Below, piece after piece: positions 8,679 through 17,461 of a DNA stretch of 64,000 nucleotides. A model generated the notes under the pieces. It made no database searches. It was not told the origin of the DNA and saw only the letters and a list, made by a program, of their open reading frames with translations. The position numbers and the translations under genes are program-made. Within the stretch, counting starts at the first letter, position 1. Each line of letters opens with the position of its first letter. The DNA lies in contig DATMER010000081.1 of the NCBI GenBank assembly GCA_035556715.1, forward strand, positions 1-64,000, in the 5' to 3' direction. The DNA comes from DATMER01 sp035556715 (GTDB taxonomy: Bacteria; Acidobacteriota; Thermoanaerobaculia; Multivoradales; UBA5704).

Positions 8679-10348
8679 GCGTTCTCGCTCACCTGCTGGC
8701 CCTGGCGGTCCTGGCCGCCACCGCCTGGGCGGCCGGCTCGCTGTTCAAGCTCTCCTCGGAGCATCACGCCGTCCGGATCGCGCTCGGGCTCGCCCTCCTG
8801 GCCCATCTCGGCTTCCTGCTCGCCTCGTTCGGCCAGTTGCAGCCCGGCGCCCTGATCGCCCTGATCGTGGCGGTCCATGCCGCCGCCTTCTACCAGGAGC
8901 GCCCGCGTCTCGCCGGCCGGCTGTGGGGATTGGGTCTGATCGCGCTGGCGCCGCTCTTCGTCCTGACTCTCTACCCCCCGACCGCCTTCGACGAGATCAT
9001 GTACCACCTGCCCTACGCCCGCGCCTTCGCGCAATCGGGCGGGCTCCCCGCCATGCCGGCGCTCCGCTTCCCGGTGTTCCCGGCGCTCGGGGAGCTCCTA
9101 TTCGCGGAGACTCTTCTGCTAGCCGGCGACGTGGCCACCCATTTCGTCGCGCTGGTGGCGGTCCTCGCGACCGCCGGCATCCTGCTGGCCTGGGGCCGGA
9201 AGGCTTTCTCGCCGCAGGCGGGCTGGATCGCGGCGGCGCTCTGGCTGGGCAACCCGATCGTCGCCCACCTGGCCGGCACGGACTACGTCGAGCCCCTCCT
9301 GGCTCTCTTCGTCACCGGCGCGCTGTTCTCTGCCTGGAGTTTCCGCCATTCAGGAGAAAGGTCCTGGCTGCTGCTCGCCGCCGTGTTCGCCGGCTCGGCG
9401 GCGGGGGTCAAGTACCTGGGGCTCTTCTTCGCGGCGGCCATCTTCGTCGAGCTGGCGCTCGCCCGCCGGAAGGCGTTGCTCTTCGCCTTCCTGGCCTTCC
9501 TGGTGCTCGCGCCTACCTACGTCCGAATCGCGGCCCATACCGGCAACCCGATCTTCCCGTATCTGCCCGGCATCTTCGGATCGACCACCTGGGACCCGAT
9601 CGCCCTCAAGCCCATGGCAGACGTGCTCGCCCCCGAGACCCTGGTCCGCTTCGTCCGCCTCCCCTGGGACGTGGTCTTCCACCGCTCGGCCGTCGGGCAG
9701 CAGCCGCCGTTCTCGCCGTTCTACCTCCTGGGCCTTCCCCTGCTCCTCGTTGGAGATTCCCGGGCGAGGCGGTTGGCAGCGATCCCTCTCGTCTGGGGAG
9801 CCGTCTTCCTCTTCCTGCCTCCGGACTCCCGTTATCTCGTGCCCATCCTGCCGCCGCTAAGCTTGGCCCTGGCTGGATCGATTCAGATCGAGAAGCGCTC
9901 CCTGCTAGCGGCGGTCTGCGCGCTGGCTTTCCTGCCGGGTTGGCTCTACGCGGGCTACAGGATCGCGCAGCAAGGGCCGCCGCCAGCCACAGCGGAGGAG
10001 CGGGATCTCTATCTCGCCCGCAAGCTGCCGCTCTACCCAGCCGTCCGCCATCTCGACCGGATCTCCTCCGTCGCCTACGTCTTCAACGCCGAGCACATGA
10101 AGTACTTCCATAAGGGAGCGTTGTATGGCGACTGGATCGGCCCGGTGAGCTACCGCCGGCTTATCCCTCTCGTCAAGAGGCCGGCGCTCCTCCATCGCGA
10201 GCTGCGGAAGCTGGGAGCGACTCACCTTCTGATGAGCAAGGGCCCACGAGCCATCCGGCCGCCCGAGACGTCCGAGTGGCACCGATGGTTCCGGCGCGTC
10301 TATGACGATCCGGCGGCTGAGGTCTTCGAGCTCTTGCCGGGAGGGTAG
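8675..10348 (+). CDS. GT-C-fold integral-membrane glycosyltransferase
   Basis: About 557 residues from the TTG at 8675, which overlaps the oxygenase stop (TTGA); a TTG at 8651 is the alternative. About ten to twelve hydrophobic helices fill the first 420 residues. The first large loop has the acidic pair expected of GT-C enzymes that use polyprenyl-phosphate sugars (PPTAFDEIMYHLPYARAF), followed by RFPVFPALGELLFAETLLL. A soluble C-terminal domain holds HMKYFHKGALYGDWIGPVSY. This resembles ArnT/PMT-like and other mannosyltransferase-related membrane proteins, which move sugar from a lipid carrier to an acceptor on the outer face of the inner membrane. As the last gene of the operon it suggests that the modified product is a cell-surface glycan, lipid or protein. 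Confidence 0.8.
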   Translation: MSVLAHLLALAVLAATAWAAGSLFKLSSEHHAVRIALGLALLAHLGFLLASFGQLQPGALIALIVAVHAAAFYQERPRLAGRLWGLGLIALAPLFVLTLYPPTAFDEIMYHLPYARAFAQSGGLPAMPALRFPVFPALGELLFAETLLLAGDVATHFVALVAVLATAGILLAWGRKAFSPQAGWIAAALWLGNPIVAHLAGTDYVEPLLALFVTGALFSAWSFRHSGERSWLLLAAVFAGSAAGVKYLGLFFAAAIFVELALARRKALLFAFLAFLVLAPTYVRIAAHTGNPIFPYLPGIFGSTTWDPIALKPMADVLAPETLVRFVRLPWDVVFHRSAVGQQPPFSPFYLLGLPLLLVGDSRARRLAAIPLVWGAVFLFLPPDSRYLVPILPPLSLALAGSIQIEKRSLLAAVCALAFLPGWLYAGYRIAQQGPPPATAEERDLYLARKLPLYPAVRHLDRISSVAYVFNAEHMKYFHKGALYGDWIGPVSYRRLIPLVKRPALLHRELRKLGATHLLMSKGPRAIRPPETSEWHRWFRRVYDDPAAEVFELLPGG

Positions 10349-10380
10349 CAAAGCCTTTTCGCGGCTGGAATTTACTTTTG

Positions 10381-10589
10381 CGGGGCGTGAGAAGAGAATT
10401 CCTGTACAGAAAAACCAAATTTTCGTACAAGAAAACCTCTTCGCAGACCTGAAAAGAGAATTCTCGTACGAAAAAATCAAATTATCGCACAAGAAAATTG
10501 TTTTTCTGTATAAGAAAATCAAATTACTGTACATAAAAAGTGTTTATCTGTACAAGAAAATCAATTTTCTGTACATGGATTTCATTTTG
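10381..10589 (+). repeat. Array 1: ten degenerate 21-bp tandem units (CTGTACAAGAAAATC core)
   Basis: Ten units at a near-constant 21-bp pitch, starting at 10381, 10402, 10423, 10444 (20 bp), 10464, 10485, 10506, 10527, 10548 and 10569. The conserved first part is (C/T)(T/C)GTACAAGAAAATC; the tail is AT-rich and variable. Base composition is far more AT-rich than the flanks. Because 21 is a multiple of 3, the stretch is open in frame and reads as a lysine/tyrosine-rich heptapeptide repeat, but there is no convincing start, so it is treated as non-coding. It fills the 350-base gap between the glycosyltransferase and the NACHT-LRR gene, ending 110 bases before that gene. Confidence 0.9.
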
Positions 10590-10699
10590 GCTAAGCCGTG
10601 GGGCGGGTGGAAGCACCCTCGCCCGCGAATCCGAGAACGCACGGAAGGGTCTTCTCGCGTCCGGGCATGTCTCTCGCCACGCAATACAATAGGGGGACC

Positions 10700-13645
10700 A
10701 TGAGTTTCGCTGACCTCCTGATCCTGAAGCTGGGAGCCCGCCTCACCAAGCTCCTGATCGAGTCCTGGCTCGGCAAGGGCGCCGGGACGACCATCGCCGG
10801 CGATGTAGTCGATCTCCTTAAGGGTCGCTTCCAAAGCACCGCGGACCGGAAGAAGGCGGAGCGGGAGTTTGAGGAACTTGGCGACCGAATGGCCAGAGAG
10901 CTCCTGCCGCTCTTCCAAGACGCTGAGAAGCGGGGCCACCTCAATCCGGAGGCGGTGGTGCTCGCGCTGGAGTCCAACCTTGCCGGCCTGTCGAGCTCGG
11001 CCTTCCTGATTCAGAAGGATCTCGAACCCGGGGTCATCCTAGCCGAGTTGAGGAAGGCGCGGCCGCTTCCCCCCGCCCAGTTCTCCCAGGCGGAGACCGA
11101 CCTCTACGAGCGCGCACTCGAACGCTCTGCACGTCATCTGGTCGAGGTTGCCTCCCGGCTCCCCAAGTTCGAAGAGGCCTTCGCCGCCCGAAGCCTTCAG
11201 CAGCTCTCAAGGCTGACCGGCAACGTCGATGAGATCCTGGCAGGGGTGCGCCGGATCGAAGCGACCGTCGGGGAGAAGGCACAGGATGAGAAGGCGCGCG
11301 AGTACGAAATCGACTACCGGCTCGCAGTCCAACGCAACCTGGATTACTTAGAAATCTTCGGTATCGACCTGCCGCCGGAATCCCGGAGCCAGAAGCTCTC
11401 CGTCGCCTACATCTCGGTCAATCTGGAGAGCCACTTAAAAGGGGCTTTGGAGGCGCTGTCCGCTGAGGCATTGTTCGACCGTTTCAGTAAGGACCATCCG
11501 CACCTGCTGATCCGTGGAGACGCAGGCACAGGCAAGAGCACGCTGCTCCGCTGGGCTGCCATGGAGACCGCTTCGGGTAAACAGCGAATGCGCGCAGCAA
11601 ATGTTGATGAGTTTTTTGATGAGGAAGAGCAGCCCCATGTCGAGTCCTCCTTCCTCACATCCTGGAGGATGCGAATACCCTTCCTGGTCCGACTCAGGCA
11701 GTGTAAGGCCGGCTCCCTCCCAAGCCCGGAGGCGTTTCCGGAGCTGATCGCTCAAGCGCTCGGCAGCCCACCCGCGGAGTGGGTGAGGTCGGTTCTGAAG
11801 GATGGGCGTGCCCTCCTCCTCCTCGACGGAGTCGACGAGATTCCGAACGCCCACCGGGAGACGACCCGGCAAGCGATCCGGGAATTCGTCACCCAGTATC
11901 CCGAGACGTATCTCGTCGTCAGCACCCGGCCCAGGGCTGTAGAGCCGGACTGGCTGGCCCACCTGGGTTTCCAGGAAGCCCGGATCAACCCGCTCACCGA
12001 GTTGGACCGGGCCAGGTTCATCGACCGCTGGCACGAAGCCGTCGCCGAAGAGCTGAAGCTGCGCGGAAAGCCGGTCGCGGACCTCCCCGGCTTGGCCGAA
12101 TCTCTGAAGAAGCAGCTCGAAGACAACCCTGAGTTGGCGCGGCTTGCAACCAATCCGCTCCTCTGCGCGATGATCTGCGCGCTGCACCGGGACCGCGGTC
12201 AGAAGCTTCCCGAGAGGCAGCGCCAACTCTGCGAAGACCTCTGCCACGCGCTCCTCCATCGCCGCGAGAGGGAGAGCGGCTTGAATCTCGACGACTTCCC
12301 CGAGCCCTATCGCCGCCTTGACTACCCTCAGAAACGAGCCGCGGTCCAAGAGCTCGCGCACCATTTGGTGCTCAACGAGTACTCGTCGCTTCCGACCGAG
12401 GAGGCCCAAGAGCAGATCGGTAAGGCACTCAAGCAGTTCCCTGGACACTCGGCCGCCGACGCTCGCGTTGTCACCGACTCGCTGGTAGAGAGGAGCGGCA
12501 TCCTTCGGGAGGAAAGCCCAGGGGAGATCAGCTTCATCCACAACGCGTTCAAGGAACTTCTCGCAGGTGACTACTTCGCGGGGGCGGACTCCGCTGGGTT
12601 CCTGGCCAAACATGCCCTTGATCCCGCCTGGCAACCGGTGATCCTCTTCGCAGTTGCAGCGGACCTGCGCGGTTTCGCGACGAAGATCATGGAGAGGATT
12701 CTGGAGCCCGGCTCAGGTGTCTTCAAAGCCGAGCTTCGGGCGAGGCAGCTCATGACTCTGCGCTGCCGGGCCGCAGCTCTCTACGTCGAAGAAGAACTAG
12801 ATCTTCGCTTGCAGCAACTCACTGTGGACCTTTTCCCTCCCCGGAACATGGAGGATGCCGAAGCCTTGGCGACCGGTGGCAACACGGCCGTGCCTTTCCT
12901 GGTTCATAGCAATAAGCTAACTAGCAACGAGGCCGCAGCCAGCATCCGGGCTCTCCGTTTGGTGGGCACTTCTCAGGCACGCCAAGCTCTTAGGGGCTTC
13001 CTAGGAGACCGCCGCAAAACAGTAATCTCCGAATTGGCCCAGGCTGTAAATCCATTGGAGATCGAGTGGGTCCGGGAGCAATTACTTGCCGGAAAAAAGC
13101 TCCCTGTGGGAATTGCAGCTCAGGTGAGCGACCTCTCACCTCTGACAGGGCTCCACCACATATTGAGACTCGATCTGATGCAGATCCAGGTGGCAGACCT
13201 TTCTCCCCTCGCGGGGCTCACCAATCTACAGAGCCTCTCCTTGAAGGGGAACTTGGTGGCGGACCTCTCACCTCTAGCAGGGCTCCACAACTTACGAAGC
13301 CTCTATTTGACCTTTACTCAGGTGGAGGACCTCTCCCCTCTCGCGAGGCTCAACAACCTAGAGAATCTCTATTTAGCCTTTACCCAGGTAGCGGACCTCT
13401 CCCCCTTGGCGGGGCTCAGCAACCTACAGGGCCTCTATCTAATGCAAACCCAGGTGACGGACGTTTCCCCCCTCGCGGGGCTCAAGAATCTCCAGAGCCT
13501 CGATTTGGCCAGGACCCAGGTGGCAGACCTCTCTCCTCTAGCGGGGCTCACGAACCTCCGTTGGCTGGATGTTCGTGATACGCATACAGATAATCCAGAG
13601 GTGCTGAAGCACCTCGACTGCAAAATCCTGAGGGGCAAACGTTAG
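10700..13645 (+). CDS. NACHT-domain STAND ATPase with C-terminal leucine-rich repeats
   Basis: 981 residues from the ATG at 10700 (AGGGGG seven bases upstream; the frame is open further up but holds no better start). Order: helical N-terminal region (1-190), linker, NACHT NTPase with Walker A GDAGTGKS at 273-280 and Walker B ALLLLDGVDEIP at 371-382, winged-helix and superhelical part with family-typical ATNPLLCAMICALHRDRG and ISFIHNAFKELLAGDYF, then from about 810 seven to eight 22-residue LRRs of pattern DLSPLAGLxNLxxLxLxxTQV. Bacterial NACHT proteins of this build are NLR relatives that sense phage infection and trigger abortive responses; that role is inference here. No separate effector domain is recognisable at the N-terminus. 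The LRR DNA is repeated at 66-bp steps, so recombination could change repeat number. Confidence 0.88.
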   Translation: MSFADLLILKLGARLTKLLIESWLGKGAGTTIAGDVVDLLKGRFQSTADRKKAEREFEELGDRMARELLPLFQDAEKRGHLNPEAVVLALESNLAGLSSSAFLIQKDLEPGVILAELRKARPLPPAQFSQAETDLYERALERSARHLVEVASRLPKFEEAFAARSLQQLSRLTGNVDEILAGVRRIEATVGEKAQDEKAREYEIDYRLAVQRNLDYLEIFGIDLPPESRSQKLSVAYISVNLESHLKGALEALSAEALFDRFSKDHPHLLIRGDAGTGKSTLLRWAAMETASGKQRMRAANVDEFFDEEEQPHVESSFLTSWRMRIPFLVRLRQCKAGSLPSPEAFPELIAQALGSPPAEWVRSVLKDGRALLLLDGVDEIPNAHRETTRQAIREFVTQYPETYLVVSTRPRAVEPDWLAHLGFQEARINPLTELDRARFIDRWHEAVAEELKLRGKPVADLPGLAESLKKQLEDNPELARLATNPLLCAMICALHRDRGQKLPERQRQLCEDLCHALLHRRERESGLNLDDFPEPYRRLDYPQKRAAVQELAHHLVLNEYSSLPTEEAQEQIGKALKQFPGHSAADARVVTDSLVERSGILREESPGEISFIHNAFKELLAGDYFAGADSAGFLAKHALDPAWQPVILFAVAADLRGFATKIMERILEPGSGVFKAELRARQLMTLRCRAAALYVEEELDLRLQQLTVDLFPPRNMEDAEALATGGNTAVPFLVHSNKLTSNEAAASIRALRLVGTSQARQALRGFLGDRRKTVISELAQAVNPLEIEWVREQLLAGKKLPVGIAAQVSDLSPLTGLHHILRLDLMQIQVADLSPLAGLTNLQSLSLKGNLVADLSPLAGLHNLRSLYLTFTQVEDLSPLARLNNLENLYLAFTQVADLSPLAGLSNLQGLYLMQTQVTDVSPLAGLKNLQSLDLARTQVADLSPLAGLTNLRWLDVRDTHTDNPEVLKHLDCKILRGKR

Positions 13646-13663
13646 CCCGCTTCCCCTAGCGGG
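13646..13663 (+). terminator. Weak hairpin after the NACHT-LRR gene
   Basis: CCCGCT, a six-base loop and AGCGGG directly follow the stop codon. There is no T-run, so intrinsic termination is doubtful; the hairpin could instead protect the 3' end. Confidence 0.3.
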
Positions 13664-13727
13664 TGACCTCCTCCTCCCAGGAGAGGCCTTGGCGACCGCA
13701 TCCTCGGCCGAGGCGAAGTCGGCCTGG
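13660..13727 (-). pseudogene. Fragment of a second ferritin gene
   Basis: These 68 bases are a diverged copy of 14001-14069 inside the intact ferritin gene next door: the first 20 bases are identical and the remainder matches at roughly three of four positions with a one-base indel. Both lie in the same orientation. The original encodes the loop AEFGSADEAVSKALEWEEE; the copy has no start, stop or remaining gene. It looks like the leftover of a tandem ferritin duplication that was cut short where the GGGGGTGAGG-type repeat now ends. Confidence 0.7.
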
Positions 13728-13730
13728 AAG

Positions 13731-13764
13731 GGTGTGCGATGGGAGAGGGGGACAGGGGGTGAGG
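13731..13764 (+). repeat. Half copy of the GC-rich dispersed palindromic repeat
   Basis: The segment GTGCGATGGGAGAGGGG followed by GACAGGGGGTGAGG is the right half of the dispersed element seen whole at 30233-30362 (which has the same GTGCGATGGGAGAGGGGAC run). It lies between the ferritin fragment and the 3' end of the ferritin gene. Confidence 0.7.
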
Positions 13765-13771
13765 TTTCTTC

Positions 13772-14299
13772 CTACTCCCCGCCCGAAGATGCCGCCGGGC
13801 TCTCCAGCGCCGCCCGCCCCCGCCGCGAGAGGTACTCCTCCACGAACAGCAGCCGGTCGGGACCGGCGCGGCGGATTACGGCGAGGAGGTCGTTCATGGA
13901 GGTCACCTCCTCGAGCTGCTCCTCCACGAACCAGTCGAGGAAGCGGATGCCCACGTAGTTGCGGTCTTCCTTGGCGACCTCGACGAGGTCGTAGATCTGG
14001 CGGGTGACCTCCTCCTCCCACTCCAAGGCCTTCGAGACGGCCTCATCGGCCGAGCCGAATTCGGCCTGGGGAGCTGGAAGCGCAGGGATCACCACCTTGC
14101 CGCCCACGTCGTTGATGAACTTCACGAACTTCATCGCGTGGGTGCGCTCCTCCTCCGACTGCTGGTAGAAGAACCTCGCCAGCTCGGGCAGAGTCTCCGA
14201 GTCGAAGTAGGAGGCGATCGCGATGTACTGCATCGAGGCGCCCATCTCGTTGCCGATCTGCTGGTTGAACGCCTGAATCAGCTTCTCGTTGGCCAACAT
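13772..14299 (-). CDS. ftnA: Ferritin (non-haem iron storage protein)
   Basis: 175 residues of the four-helix ferritin family, storing iron as a ferric mineral in a 24-mer shell. Ferroxidase-centre residues can be placed: E in NQQIGNEMGASMQY (about 18), E and H in SEEERTHAMKF (about 50-53), and the acidic pair in FVEEQLEEV (about 128). The start ATG at 14299 follows a good GGGGAGGAGCGGC leader. The C-terminal 20 residues (RRGRAALESPAASSGGE) are longer and more polar than in classical bacterial ferritins. The gene stands alone; a fragment of a related copy lies just downstream. Confidence 0.92.
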   Translation of the reverse strand: MLANEKLIQAFNQQIGNEMGASMQYIAIASYFDSETLPELARFFYQQSEEERTHAMKFVKFINDVGGKVVIPALPAPQAEFGSADEAVSKALEWEEEVTRQIYDLVEVAKEDRNYVGIRFLDWFVEEQLEEVTSMNDLLAVIRRAGPDRLLFVEEYLSRRGRAALESPAASSGGE

Positions 14300-14366
14300 A
14301 TGCCGCTCCTCCCCGTTTAGGTGGTGGGTGTAAGGTGCTGCCGGCCGATTCTAGTCCAGGAAAGCC

Positions 14367-15746
<1,380 letters not shown>

Positions 15747-15801
15747 GGCGGCGATTCTATCCCCGGATCAGAGAAGAGGTTCCTGAGGAGCGAAATTCCT
15801 C

Positions 15802-16030
15802 GGAGCCCTCACCCCCAGCCCCTCTCCCGGCCGCACGCCCGGACCCCCGGGAGAGGGGAGCGTGTGCCGTCCCATCTTGTTCCCATTCATCTCCGATTCG
15901 CCCGCCGCCCAATCCTCTTGGACCATGAGAAAGGCGGAGCCACAGATGGGGAGGAGCTTCGCGGAGTCACTCTCCCCTCTCCCGGGGTCCGGGCGTGCGG
16001 CCGGGAGAGGGGACGGGGGTGAGGGCTCCG
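15802..16030. mobile_element. MITE-like element with long inverted ends (229 bp)
   Basis: The two ends read CGGAGCCCTCACCCCC and GGGGGTGAGGGCTCCG, perfect 16-base inverted repeats, and the similarity extends about 55 bases inward on each side (15802-15860 against 15971-16030), including CCGGCCGCACGCCCGGACC on one arm and its complement on the other. The central 110 bases are unrelated and carry no gene. It lies between the divergent serine dehydratase and ECF sigma genes, so it must carry or replace the sigma gene promoter. Arms belong to the same family as the other GGGGGTGAGGG repeats here. Confidence 0.75.
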
Positions 16031-16049
16031 GGGCACGGGCCTCCGTGTT

Positions 16050-16697
16050 ATGGTTGATTCGAGCCCCCCTCGCATGTCCGATCGAGCGGAGTCCGTCCAG
16101 AAGATCGTCGAGGAGCTGCAGGCAGGCATCTCCGTGGAGGAGAACTTCCGTCTCCTCTGCGATCTCTACCATCGCCCCCTCTACCACTTCTTCTCGAAGC
16201 GCGGGTTCGCGCCCCAGGACTGCCTCGACCTAACCCAGGAGACGTTCCTCGGGATCTACAGGGGTATCGGCTCGTTCCGCCAGGATGCGCGGTTCGAGAC
16301 CTGGATGTTCAAGGTGGCTACGAACGCCTTCCGGAAGCGCCTCCGGTGGGGGACGGCCGACAAGCGGACCGGACAGGAGGTTTCACTCGAAGCGGAGACG
16401 GACGACGACCGCGGGCTGGAGGAGCGGGTGCCGTCTCCCGGGCCGGTGCCTGGCGAGGGAGCGCTTCTGAAGGAGCGCGCCAGGCTCCTGCGCGAGGCGA
16501 TCGAGGGACTGCCGGAGCAGATGCGGAAGTGTCTGATCCTGCGGGTGTACCATGAGATGAAGTACCGCGAGATCGGCACGGTGCTGCGCCTGTCTCCGGA
16601 GACGGTCAAGGTCCACCTGTTCCAGGCCCGAAAACGGCTCCAGACGGAGCTCGGCGACTACTTCCGGGACGCCATCCCCGAAGAGGCGGCATCATGA
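16050..16697 (+). CDS. ECF-type RNA polymerase sigma factor
   Basis: 215 residues. Region 2 is LYHRPLYHFFSKRGFAPQDCLDLTQETFLGIYRGIGSF followed by RFETWMFKVATN; region 4 is LPEQMRKCLILRVYHEMKYREIG and LSPETVKVHLFQARKRL, a helix-turn-helix for -35 recognition. A 50-residue acidic linker joins them. It would direct RNA polymerase to stress or envelope promoters when freed by its anti-sigma factor, which is encoded next with an ATGA overlap. Start: ATG at 16050 or 16074; neither has a clear Shine-Dalgarno. Its promoter must lie in or beside the MITE-like element 20 bases upstream. Confidence 0.9.
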   Translation: MVDSSPPRMSDRAESVQKIVEELQAGISVEENFRLLCDLYHRPLYHFFSKRGFAPQDCLDLTQETFLGIYRGIGSFRQDARFETWMFKVATNAFRKRLRWGTADKRTGQEVSLEAETDDDRGLEERVPSPGPVPGEGALLKERARLLREAIEGLPEQMRKCLILRVYHEMKYREIGTVLRLSPETVKVHLFQARKRLQTELGDYFRDAIPEEAAS

Positions 16698-17461
16698 ACC
16701 GAGACGAGACCTTGCACCAGGCGATCGAGGGGCTCCTCGACAAGCCGGACACCCATCCGGACGCGGATGAGCTCGTGGCCTATCACGAGGGCACGCTCTC
16801 CCCCGGGGATGAGCAGCGGGTCCAGGACCACCTCGTGGCCTGCCGCGAGTGCGCCGCGCTGCTCGCCGACCTCGAAGGGCTCGGCGATCCGGACTTCGGT
16901 ATCGAAGAGGATGTTCCGGACAACGCGAAGGAGATCGTCTGGGAAAAGGTCCGGGAGGGGATCCGGAAGGAGCCCGCGCCCGGGAAAGTCGTCCCCTTTC
17001 AGCGGAGGGCAAGGAACCCCATCTGGATCCAAGCGCTGGCTGCCTCCCTCCTGATCGCGACGTTGGGGCTCTCCGTCTGGGTGGCCAACCTGCGAGGGCG
17101 GGTCGAGGAGCTTTCCAGCCCGCAGCTCAACGCGCCGATCCTGGACCTCTACCCCGCCGGCTCGACCCGCGGCGCAGGTCCGGGTCTCCAGATTGTCCCG
17201 GCGGACGCCCGGTTGTTCACGGTGGTCCTCAACACCGTGGGGCGTCCCGCGTTCCAGGAGTACGAGGTCGAGATCGTGGATGGCGGCGGAGACGAGGTGT
17301 GGAGGGATGGAGGCTTGAAGCCCAATCAGTATGGCTCGTTCAGCCTGACTCTTTCGAGGGATCTCCTGGGACCTGGGGAGTTTCGCGTCCGGCTCGTAGG
17401 AGTCGATCCCGGAGGCGGCCGGGAGATGGTTGAGGAGTATGCGATTCGGGTCGAAGGGTAG
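16694..17461 (+). CDS. Zinc-finger anti-sigma factor, single-pass membrane protein
   Basis: 255 residues. The N-terminus holds a zf-HC2-type motif (ADELVAYHEGTLSP, then VQDHLVACRECAALL, H-x3-C-x2-C), the mark of ZAS-family anti-sigma factors that hold an ECF sigma in the cytoplasm. One transmembrane helix follows near residues 114-137 (IWIQALAASLLIATLGLSVW), placing the remaining 115 residues outside. The outer part has a beta-rich look (FTVVLNTVGRPAFQEYEVEI). The ATG overlaps the sigma stop (ATGA) and the CHAT gene starts inside its 3' end, so all three are translated together. Confidence 0.88.
   Translation: MNRDETLHQAIEGLLDKPDTHPDADELVAYHEGTLSPGDEQRVQDHLVACRECAALLADLEGLGDPDFGIEEDVPDNAKEIVWEKVREGIRKEPAPGKVVPFQRRARNPIWIQALAASLLIATLGLSVWVANLRGRVEELSSPQLNAPILDLYPAGSTRGAGPGLQIVPADARLFTVVLNTVGRPAFQEYEVEIVDGGGDEVWRDGGLKPNQYGSFSLTLSRDLLGPGEFRVRLVGVDPGGGREMVEEYAIRVEG

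Noticed and set aside
10302..10703. Coding frame across array 1 (heptapeptide repeat protein)
   Set aside because: The frame is open because 21 is a multiple of three, but its start lies inside the glycosyltransferase gene, there is no ribosome site and unit 4 is 20 bp in length, so it is better read as non-coding repeat DNA.
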